Assembly (NCBI GenBank): GCA_039795895.1
Contig: JBDKKW010000001.1
Coordinates: forward strand, 62,001 to 126,000
DNA length: 64,000 bases
Direction: 5' to 3'
Source of the DNA: JBBTSQ01 sp039795895
GTDB taxonomy: Bacteria; Patescibacteriota; Minisyncoccia; Phycocordibacterales; JBAYGS01
In this document: positions 16,819 through 24,300 of the stretch, in pieces
Layout of the letters: every line of letters begins with the position of its first letter
Numbering within the stretch: position 1 is the first letter of the stretch
Program-made: the position numbers and the translations under genes
The notes under the pieces: generated by a model
What the model was told of the DNA's origin: nothing
Databases searched by the model: none
The model's input: the letters and a program-made list of their open reading frames with translations, nothing else

Positions 16819-17664
16819 ATGGCATTTGCCAGTACCACACAAAATAAGAATACCGCCATCAAACGTCGAAAGAAGAATCGGCTCTACCTCGGTATTTTTC
16901 TCATAGTATTGCTTGTTGCAATACTTTTTGCTGTGTCGGTTGTGGTCAGTCGGATGGATCAATTTCAAATCAAAGATGTGGTGATCTCTGGCAACACAGT
17001 CACTGACGGTACTCTGATCGAAGATGTGGTGCGTTCGGGTATGAAAGATACCTATTTTTGGATGTTTCCAAAATCAAACAGTTTTCTTTTTCCTGAAAAA
17101 GCGATTACGTCTGAAATGCTTTCTGAATTTGCTCGTGTCGAGAGAGTAGAATTGGTTCGGACCAATCTCTCAACTCTCGCGGTCAATATCACCGAACGAA
17201 AGCCAAAGGCCCTCTGGTGTGAAGGATTAAAGCCTTTTTTGACGGGGACGAGTATTGCTGATTGTTATTTCTTGGATGCAAGCGGTCTCATCTTTAGTCG
17301 AGCACCTGATTTTTCGCGAAATGTGTTTGTACGCTATTTGGGAGAGATATCCGCCACGACGACTATCGGTGGTGTGTATGGCGACGGACATTTCCCCGAG
17401 TATGACTTTTTTGTGCAATCGCTCGTTGCTGAGCATCTCCCCGTTACCGATTTGATTGTGCATAAAGATGGCAATCGAGAACTATATTTGTCTTCGGGTG
17501 TGAAGATTTTGTTTGATAACCGCCAAGATTTGAGTGTGGTGCTTACGAATATTAAGTTGATTATTGAGAAGGATGAGTTGTCATTGCTGTCAGTGACACC
17601 GAGATTTGAATATGTAGACTTGCGCTACGGCAACAAGGTCTTTTACAAAAATCGGCAAAATTAA
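16819..17664 (+). CDS. ftsQ: FtsQ/DivIB-type cell division protein
   Basis: 281 residues. A Lys/Arg-rich cytoplasmic tail (14-21, IKRRKKNR) precedes one membrane helix (about 23-46), then a POTRA domain (about 52-125: FQIKDVVISGNTVTDGTLIEDVV ... NITERKPKALW) and a FtsQ-type beta domain (about 125-260). It belongs to the divisome and links FtsB/FtsL-type partners at the septum. No mur or ftsA/Z genes are adjacent. Its last codons form the left arm of structured element B, so the coding end is part of an RNA stem. Confidence 0.85.
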   Translation: MAFASTTQNKNTAIKRRKKNRLYLGIFLIVLLVAILFAVSVVVSRMDQFQIKDVVISGNTVTDGTLIEDVVRSGMKDTYFWMFPKSNSFLFPEKAITSEMLSEFARVERVELVRTNLSTLAVNITERKPKALWCEGLKPFLTGTSIADCYFLDASGLIFSRAPDFSRNVFVRYLGEISATTTIGGVYGDGHFPEYDFFVQSLVAEHLPVTDLIVHKDGNRELYLSSGVKILFDNRQDLSVVLTNIKLIIEKDELSLLSVTPRFEYVDLRYGNKVFYKNRQN

Positions 17665-17794
17665 CTCGTCTGCTTTGTTGCGTTCAGGATTTTCTATTCG
17701 CCGTACGTCTAGTACGACTCAGTCGAAAATCCTTCCGCGCCTGATTCAGCAGAATCACCTACTGGGTCCCATCCGAGTTAATTTTGCCGATTTT
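17648..17794. repeat. 3'-end structured element, copy B (after ftsQ)
   Basis: 147 bp. A perfect 21-bp outer stem joins 17648-17668 and 17774-17794. The left arm covers the last codons and stop of ftsQ. Core GTCTGCTTTGTTGCGTTC. Second stem GGATTTTC (17687-17694) / GAAAATCC (17725-17732). Apical hairpin CGTAC-GTCTA-GTACG (17702-17716). It groups with copy D, which has nearly the same core and second stem but different outer arms and apical hairpin. Confidence 0.85.
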
Positions 17795-17824
17795 AGGAAT
17801 ACAAGCGATTTAAGTAAAAAGAAA

Positions 17825-17848
17825 AGCCACACGTATGCTCGTGTGGCT
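17825..17848 (-). terminator. Terminator of the following minus-strand gene
   Basis: AGCCACACG/CGTGTGGCT; the T-rich side lies downstream on the minus strand. Confidence 0.8.
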
Positions 17849-17857
17849 GTAAGTAAA

Positions 17858-18301
17858 CTACCTCAGACTTTCCGGAGGCTTCTGCATAAAGGTGACCCAC
17901 ATTCCCATATAGGCCATCTTTCCGTTGTAGAGAGCGATCTCGGGGGAGACCGAAACGACCGGACCAACGATTTTTGCGGTGCTGTCGAAGGCATTGAGCA
18001 TCACCTTGTAATCGGGAAGTGGAATCCGTAGACCATTGGTGGCGTCTACTTGGTAGAAGTAGAAGACATTGCCCTGCTGGAGTGATCCAAGTTTACCACC
18101 ATTTTGGGTGAGTGCTTCGCCATCCTTGAGAGTCAGTGATTTCTCATGTTCAAGCTCGAGTTGCCGAAGTGCTTTTGCGTCGTGGCTTTTTATTGCATGA
18201 TACGTTACGAATCCTGTAAGTGTGAATAACGCCAAGACAGCAATGGTTATTGGTAGAGCCGCTGGAATTGAGAGCTCGAAGCTCCTTGTTTGTGGGGACA
18301 T
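17858..18301 (-). CDS. Single-pass membrane protein, unknown function
   Basis: 147 residues from ATG 18301. One membrane helix (about 16-37) follows a short N-terminal segment. The rest is a soluble domain with HDAKALRQLELEHEKSLTLKDGEAL and a beta-rich end. No family is recognised. I chose ATG 18301 over an in-frame start at 18349 because GAAAGG lies just upstream of it and the -10 (18353-18348) overlaps the earlier start. Shine-Dalgarno class with a full promoter and its own terminator. Confidence 0.65.
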   Translation of the reverse strand: MSPQTRSFELSIPAALPITIAVLALFTLTGFVTYHAIKSHDAKALRQLELEHEKSLTLKDGEALTQNGGKLGSLQQGNVFYFYQVDATNGLRIPLPDYKVMLNAFDSTAKIVGPVVSVSPEIALYNGKMAYMGMWVTFMQKPPESLR

Positions 18302-18347
18302 GATGTATAGCCTTTCTTTATTTGAGTTAAACGAACTTTCCGGAGTC

Positions 18348-18377
18348 ACTATACATAAATACCCGGATATTTGTCAA
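18348..18377 (-). promoter_or_regulatory. Promoter of the minus-strand membrane gene
   Basis: Minus strand: TTGACA (18377-18372), 18-bp spacer, TATAGT (18353-18348). It abuts the start region of dus on the other strand. Confidence 0.75.
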
Positions 18378-18409
18378 TCGTATGTATTTTGTGTTACTGT
18401 GAGTGTCTT

Positions 18410-19453
18410 ATGATTTCTGGATTCTGGAAAAACCTCAAAAAACCCTTTTTTGTACTGGCGCCGATGGCGGATGTGACCGACTGCGTCTTTCGGGCGCTGA
18501 TTGCAAAATATTCTAATCACGGAAAAGCTTCTGGTGGGCCGGATGTCTTTTGGACCGAATTCGTATCGGCGGATGGTCTATGTAATCCACACGGCAGAGA
18601 ACACCTTTTGATTGACCTGAAATATTCTGAAGCGGAGCGTCCGATTGTAGCCCAGCTCTTTGGAAGCAATGTAGAGAATATGGAAAAAGCTTCGGCATTT
18701 GTGGCGAGTCTCGGCTTTGATGGTATTGATATTAATATGGGTTGTCCTGACAAAACGATTGAAAAGCAGGGAGCTGGAGCGGCAATGATCAAAGATTTAT
18801 CAAAAGCGAAAGAGATTATTCGCGCCGTAAAGCGTGGCGCGCCGAATCTACCTGTCTCAGTAAAGACTCGCATTGGCTACAACAAAAATGAAATTGATAC
18901 TTGGGTACGGGGATTGCTCGAAGAAGATTTGTCAGCACTCACGATTCACGCCCGCACTCGAAAAGAGATGTCGATGGTTCCGGCACGGTGGGAGCACGTT
19001 CGTGAGGTGGTGGAATTAAAAAACAAAATGGGTAAGGACACACTGATTATTGGCAATGGCGATGTGCTCGATAGTGCTGATGCTCGAAAGAAGGTGAGTG
19101 AGACTGGATGCGACGGAGTGATGCTTGGGCGGGCGATTTTCGGCAATCCATGGCTCTTTGACCAGACTAAAGGGATTGCGGTGGGGCAGAGTGTGGAAGA
19201 TGATCGAGTTGGACTGGGCTCAGGGAATCATAAAGTGACTGTATCGGAGCGACTGCGAGTACTCGTGGAGCATGCTGAGGAATTTGAGCGAGTATTATGT
19301 GAGCACAAAAGCTTTGCAGTAATGAAAAAGCATTTCAAGGCGTACGTAAACGGTTTTGATGGCGCAAAAGAGTTACGAATGCAACTAATGAGCACAGAAG
19401 ACTCAAAACAAGTGAGGGGAATCGTGGATAGTTTTCTAAAAAAGGCTCTATAG
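18410..19453 (+). CDS. dus: tRNA-dihydrouridine synthase (Dus family)
   Basis: 347 residues. An FMN-dependent TIM-barrel enzyme that reduces uridines in the tRNA D-loop using NAD(P)H. Motifs are LAPMADVTD near the N-terminus, the catalytic-loop stretch NMGCPDKTIEKQGAGAAM with the active-site Cys, KTRIGY, HARTRKEM and GCDGVMLGRAIFGNPW. A C-terminal helical domain follows. ATG 18410 is preferred; TACTGT (18395-18400) lies 9 nt upstream. Which U position it modifies cannot be told from this sequence. Confidence 0.93.
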   Translation: MISGFWKNLKKPFFVLAPMADVTDCVFRALIAKYSNHGKASGGPDVFWTEFVSADGLCNPHGREHLLIDLKYSEAERPIVAQLFGSNVENMEKASAFVASLGFDGIDINMGCPDKTIEKQGAGAAMIKDLSKAKEIIRAVKRGAPNLPVSVKTRIGYNKNEIDTWVRGLLEEDLSALTIHARTRKEMSMVPARWEHVREVVELKNKMGKDTLIIGNGDVLDSADARKKVSETGCDGVMLGRAIFGNPWLFDQTKGIAVGQSVEDDRVGLGSGNHKVTVSERLRVLVEHAEEFERVLCEHKSFAVMKKHFKAYVNGFDGAKELRMQLMSTEDSKQVRGIVDSFLKKAL

Positions 19454-19495
19454 AGCCATATTTATGCTATTGCGGGTGGTGGGGTGATAAAGTGC

Positions 19496-19524
19496 TTGAC
19501 TTTTATATATGAGTATGCTATGAT
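19496..19524 (+). promoter_or_regulatory. Promoter of the long structured transcript
   Basis: TTGACT (19496-19501), 17-bp spacer, TATGAT (19519-19524). Confidence 0.8.
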
Positions 19525-19531
19525 ACTCTCC

Positions 19532-19878
19532 AGACAGTCGAGTTGGTTTCTGAATCGAAGGGATTTACCTAAAGGTGAATCAATCAGAAGCTCGCACTGT
19601 GTTGTACAGCCTAACCGGCCCACTCGCGAAATTCGCGCCTGAGAAGGAGGGTAAAAACACACGGAAGCCAGTTTAAGGTAAGATCAATCCTCAGAAAGAG
19701 ATCAAAACCTACTGGCCTTGTCGACAAAGTTCGTTAAAAAATTATCAGATAAATAATCTGATAAAGAGTAACGGGTCGGATAAGCCGACAAAACTCTCAC
19801 CATTAACCGACCAGAGACTGGCGCGCCACATCGAAGGCCCCGCCAAGTCTCCGGTCACAACAAAGAAAGGAGGTAAAA
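19532..19878 (+). ncRNA. Long structured leader RNA, no known class recognised
   Basis: About 345 nt between promoter and the next start codon. A three-part stem at 19532-19605 pairs ACAGT/ACTGT, CGAG/CTCG and TTCTGA/TCAGAA around a GATT-ACC/GGT-AATC hairpin. Further elements are CGCGAAATTCGCG, a GCCAGT..AAGGT / ACCT.ACTGGC stem enclosing GATC/GATC, and TTATCAGAT/ATCTGATAA. A ribosome-site-like AAGGAGGGTAAAAA near 19645 has no ATG after it, yet resembles the real AAGGAGGTAAAAATG at the following gene. I saw no tmRNA, RNase P or SRP RNA signatures. Confidence 0.5.
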
Positions 19879-20109
19879 ATGTTCTATGAAAGACTGTGGT
19901 TGCGGTTGCACGGAGCGTTTGTGGAGGTAGGCGAATTTCTCGCTCACCTCCAGACGATTTTGCGGAACCGTGTTCGGGATATCAAGAAAAGCATTTGCGA
20001 TTCTGCCATTGTGCAGAAGGGTGCTTGCTTGAATGTCCCCATCAGTCGGGCGGGTCTGTCGGAGCTGTCGCTCTGGCCGATTAAGCCATCGTGGAAAATC
20101 CTGAGTTGA
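19879..20109 (+). CDS. Small protein with strong ribosome-binding site, unknown
   Basis: 76 residues. It starts with an amphipathic, aromatic/Arg helix (MFYERLWLRLHGAFVEVGEF), then LQTILRNRVRDIKKSI and a Cys/Pro/Trp-containing tail. There is no membrane helix or known motif. The best support is the near-perfect Shine-Dalgarno AAGGAGG 7 nt before the ATG, unusual in this window. It is embedded between two structured RNA segments on one transcript from the 19496 promoter to the terminator at 20255. It could instead be a short translated part of a large RNA. Confidence 0.5.
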   Translation: MFYERLWLRLHGAFVEVGEFLAHLQTILRNRVRDIKKSICDSAIVQKGACLNVPISRAGLSELSLWPIKPSWKILS

Positions 20110-20116
20110 GTCTGGG

Positions 20117-20240
20117 TGTCGGCGTTGGACCGAAGGTATAGAATGATGGGTATCTTGCGCCCCGGTGGGCCCTTGATATAACTGTCGGACTGTATTCAGT
20201 AGGAAACATGACACAGAAAAATGTGTCCCAACGACGCCCT
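20117..20240 (+). ncRNA. Candidate structured RNA downstream of the small gene
   Basis: The outer stem GGCGTTGG with CCAACGaCGCC encloses three hairpins: TATC..GCGCCC/GGGCCC..GATA, ACTG/CAGT and GACACA/TGTGTC (around 20211-20228). It lies on the same presumed transcript and ends before the terminator at 20255. Confidence 0.45.
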
Positions 20241-20254
20241 AGTCCCAAACAACC

Positions 20255-20308
20255 ACCCCGTTTTGCAATCTCGTTCCTACGAGAAAGCGAAGCGGGGTTT
20301 TCTTTTAT
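20255..20308 (+). terminator. Terminator of the long structured transcript
   Basis: CCCCG and CTCGT pair with ACGAG and CGGGG, followed by TTTTCTTTT. Confidence 0.7.
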
Positions 20309-20330
20309 CTGAATGGTGTCGTTGTTCTGA

Positions 20331-20372
20331 AAACCCCAGAAAATTGCCCAAAGATTTTCTGGGGTTTCTTAT
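20331..20372 (+). terminator. Second terminator
   Basis: AAACCCCAGAAAAT (20331-20344) pairs with ATTTTCTGGGGTTT (20354-20367), followed by CTTATTTTT. Confidence 0.8.
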
Positions 20373-20414
20373 TTTTATATATTTTAATTTATACATGATA
20401 ATTCTCCTGAAAGA

Positions 20415-20443
20415 TTGACAATATCTATCAATGTGTATATAGT
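20415..20443 (+). promoter_or_regulatory. Promoter of the secreted-protein gene
   Basis: TTGACA (20415-20420), 17-bp spacer, TATAGT (20438-20443). Confidence 0.8.
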
Positions 20444-20476
20444 GCACTCAGAAAACGTCCTTTCCAGAAAAAAACT

Positions 20477-21007
20477 ATGAAAAAGCTGAACTCGGTGGCC
20501 ATTCTTTTGGCCTTTCTCTCACTCGTGTCTCCCTGTTTTGGGGCGACAAACTTCGTTTTGACCTCGGTCTCGGACCCGGTCAAAACCACTTTTACGGTGG
20601 CGAGCAGTAACGTCCTGTTGTCGAGCTGGAATCTCCAGATCTCGACCAATGGAGAGCCGTTTGCCGATGTGGTGGGGACCATCAATTTCGGCTCGGTGGA
20701 CAATAAAAGCGTAGGTTTTTATGTGCTCCATCCCACAACCTACGGGTTTTATCGCGGAAAGACGGTGCTTTCGGGCACCAATGCTTACTCGACCACAAAC
20801 CTGTTGTTTACGACTCAGACGGCGGTTACTCAAGGGGGGATTACGATCTCTGCTGTAGGGCCTAGTCTTGGGTACGTGCTCGAGACTAGCACCAACTTGG
20901 TCAACTGGACATTCTACTCCAGCAACGCTCCCGGAGTGATGAATCTCGCTCTGGATCCGCCATCGGGGCCAAGAAAGTATTATCGGGTGAAGGTTGTCCT
21001 TCCGTAA
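20477..21007 (+). CDS. Secreted protein with a beta domain like the giant surface protein
   Basis: 176 residues. A signal peptide covers residues 1-22 (ending PCFGA). Near residue 138 the segment LETSTNLVNWTFYSSNAPG matches the repeated motif AxSSTDLTNWT / SATNLVNWTT of the 1,592-residue protein that follows, so the two share an Ig-like or discoidin-like beta module. Probably exported and possibly surface-associated, with no anchor of its own. It has its own promoter and terminator, so it is not in an operon with the large gene. Confidence 0.7.
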   Translation: MKKLNSVAILLAFLSLVSPCFGATNFVLTSVSDPVKTTFTVASSNVLLSSWNLQISTNGEPFADVVGTINFGSVDNKSVGFYVLHPTTYGFYRGKTVLSGTNAYSTTNLLFTTQTAVTQGGITISAVGPSLGYVLETSTNLVNWTFYSSNAPGVMNLALDPPSGPRKYYRVKVVLP

Positions 21008-21016
21008 GTTTCTCAT

Positions 21017-21047
21017 ACCACACAACGTGTTTGTGTGGTTTTCTTTT
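21017..21047 (+). terminator. Terminator
   Basis: ACCACACAA (21017-21025) pairs with TTGTGTGGT (21031-21039), then TTTCTTTTT. Confidence 0.85.
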
Positions 21048-21059
21048 TACGGAGTACTA

Positions 21060-21345
21060 TTGACATAATGTGTCCTATATGTGACAGAGTATTTTGTCCT
21101 TATAAAAGACATAAGTGTCCTTTATATATATGATTATGTCCTATATAAAAATAAAGTTCGACATAATACAAAATATGTGTTTATAAATATGTTTCTATAA
21201 AGGACATACTTTTTGTATTTTTGCGAATTATTGTGTTTAAAATTTTGAGCTAACGTACTTTTTCTTAAAAAATATGTTTTTTCTTAAAACAAAATGTAAA
21301 AAATGGTAATAAAGTATTGACTTCTGCGACTTAATAAGTAGTGTG
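21060..21345 (+). promoter_or_regulatory. AT-rich upstream region with repeated GTCCT motifs
   Basis: A gene-free stretch before the giant gene. GTCCT-A/T motifs occur at 21072, 21096, 21117 and 21138, and the inverse AGGACATA at 21201. Two are near-palindromes of the type GTC-N8/9-GAC (21072-21085 and 21096-21110). A promoter TTGACT (21317-21322), 16 bp, TAGTGT (21339-21344) lies just before the ATG. This looks like a multi-site operator. Confidence 0.5.
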
Positions 21346-21357
21346 AATATAGTTTTT

Positions 21358-24300
21358 ATGGCCAAAAACAACACGAATCAAGTAATAAGCACGCATACGA
21401 CTCTTTTTGGGTCTGTTTTTGCCTATGTGTCTCGACTGGTTTCTCCGGTGTTGCTTTTCACTATTGCACTCTCATTTTTTGCGCCTTTTATTCCAACCGA
21501 AGTATCTGCAAATCATACAGGAATTTTGACCACAGCAACTATTGATTCTGATGCGACATGGACTGTGCCTGCGGGAATCACTCAGTATACCCTCAAAATC
21601 TGGGGTGCTGGAGGAAATGGTGGTAATGGAGGAGCACTCGGTGTACAGGGATACAATGGTCCTGGTGGAGGAGGTGGAGGTGGAGCAGGTGCGTATGGAG
21701 AAAAGACAATCACTGTTACTCCAGCTACAGCTACGGTGACCGCTTCGATTGCTCAGGATAATACAGCTACAACCACAGTTACTGTTGGTGGTATGGTACT
21801 CAAACTTGGTCCTGGAGGAAACGGTGGAGTTGGTCTTGAATATTCAGGTGGTAGCAAAAAGCATGGAATTGCCTATGGTGGTCCTGGTGGAATTGGTGGA
21901 ATTGTTGATCCTGCTTCTGCTTCGCTTTTTGATATTTCACAAAATGGTGCAAATGGAGGGGATGGTACTCCTGGTGGGTATGCAAACAGTATGTCTGGCT
22001 ACGGTTTCCCGGGTGCTGGAGGCAAAGGTGCTGATGGGTACTCTTCGCTAGCTTCTGGAGGTATTGGTGGAGCTGATCCATCAGGTGATCAATCATATTC
22101 ATATGGAAATAATCCAGGAGTAGTGGGTAATGGTTTTGGTGGAGGGGGAGGTGGTGGTTCTGGCTACGGTGGGCAAGGTGCGCTTGGTGCACACGGCCGA
22201 TTGGTTGTTGAATACAGCACACCAATTCCTGATCCAGTGGTCCCGCCGACTATTTCTTGTTCAGCAACTGCTGGTGTGCTTGATGTAGCTCCTGCAGGAG
22301 TAAACACGATCCTTTCGTGGTCTACCAACACACCTACGACCACTATCCTCGAAGTATCGAGTGATCTCATTACGTGGTTAGCTTATCCAGCCATCTCGAC
22401 TACTGTGGGCGGATGTTATACTGTGACCGCTTCAACCACTAATTCACTTGCACAAGCAAACTCATTCCGTCTTACCGCTACAACTACCGTACCAGTAGTC
22501 CCACCTACACCACCAGTGACCCCAAGTGTCTCATGTAGTGCGACAGCAGGTATACTCTCAAATGTCCCGCAAGATGCTTTAAATACAGTGCTTTCATGGT
22601 CTACCAATACACCAGCAAGTACGGTTCTTCAGTCTTCAACTGATTTTGTAAATTGGACCACTAGTCCTGTAACTCCGACGGTGTCGGGCGGATGCTATAG
22701 TGTGGTCGCTTCGACGACGAGCTCGGGTGGATTGACCAATCTCTTCCGTTTGAATGCTCCAGTGGTGGTGCCTCCAGCTCCGGTCCCAGTAACACTTAAA
22801 GATTTGACTCTCGTGGGTCCACTCACTGATGCAACGGTGCCACTTTCGACTAACACTCAACAGGTTTCTTTTACTCTCCCAGCTGTGACTGATGTGTTTG
22901 TAGTAGCGTACGCGAACGCAACTATTCCAAACTCTGTCGCCTCGACTATCACTCTCTCACTCGACGGTACTGCGGTGGATTCTGCAGTGATTTCTGATGC
23001 GGCAAACACGGGTGGGGGTACCGCATCTGTTGCGACTCTCACCGCACACAATTCAGCCCTTTCTGCTGGGAGTCATACCCTCACAGTTTCTTTCCCTGCG
23101 CCAGGCGGTATGACCAATGGTCCAGTGAAGTTTTATGTATACAAGCTTGATACTGCGGTCAGTCAGGCGACTGCTGATATGGCGATCGTCGGACCGATTG
23201 CTACCACCACTGCGGTCACGGTCACCAATGAACAAAAAGTAACTTTCACTGTGCCAACAACCAGCGATGTGATTGTGTATGGCTATGTCAATGCGGGTAT
23301 TCCAAACTCGGTTTCTGCTCCAGTAAAAATGCTTTTGAACGGTGTAGTGGTGGATTCAGCAACCATTTCTGATGCGGCGATTACAGGTGGGACAACTCGT
23401 TCACTCTTTACAATGGTAGCTCGAAAGACGCTCACTGCTGGTACCTACGAGCTTTCAACACAAGTACCAGCTCCGGGATATATTCAGAATAAGGCGCATT
23501 TTTATGTACAGTACCTCAATCCGGCACCGACTGATCCGAGTACGCTTTCTGTGGCAGGACCTTTGGTTGACTCTGCGTTTACTACCAACACTCAAACCGT
23601 ATCCTTTACTCTTCCTACCGCATCTGACGTGGCGGTCTTCTCGTATGCATCGGTTGGAATTCCAAACTCCGTCGCCTCAACCATCACTCTCTCACTCGAC
23701 GGTACTGCGGTGGATTCTGCACTTATCTCAGATGCAGCGATTACTGGAGGAGGTACATATTCGTTGGCGAGTCTTGCGGTCCGTAAGATGACTTTGTCAG
23801 CAGGAACACACACTGCTTCTTTGGCCTTTCCTACATCGGGGGCCTTTGGTGGAGCAGCACAATTTTATGTATATCGTCTTCAGGCCACTTCAACTCCAGT
23901 GGTCCCACCAGTAGCGCCAACTTGTTCAGTAACTCCAGGAGTACTTTCGGTCACTCCTTCTGGTGCAAACTCTATTTTGACTTGGTCTACCACTACGCCT
24001 CTTGCGCTTGTGGCTCAGAGTGCGACCAACTTGGTCAATTGGACCACGATCACTTCAGCACATCCGATTGTAAACAATTGTTTCTCAGTGACCGCTTCGA
24101 CTACCGACGCGACGACTGGTTTACCAAACAACTTCCGTCTTTTTGATACTACGCCGATTCCGGTGATTCCATCTGCGACCGTGGTGACCTGTCCTGCAAC
24201 TCCTGGTGTCCTTGCGATTACTGCATCTACAACTAACTCGATCCTCTCATGGGCAAGTACGACACCAGCCACTCTCGTCGCGCAGAGTTCAACTGATTTG

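Noticed and set aside
19532..20240. tmRNA, RNase P RNA or SRP RNA
   Set aside because: Core signatures (GAGGAAAGTCCGGGC and ACAGA for RNase P, a tag frame with tRNA-like ends for tmRNA, GGAAGCAGC-type loop for SRP RNA) were not found.
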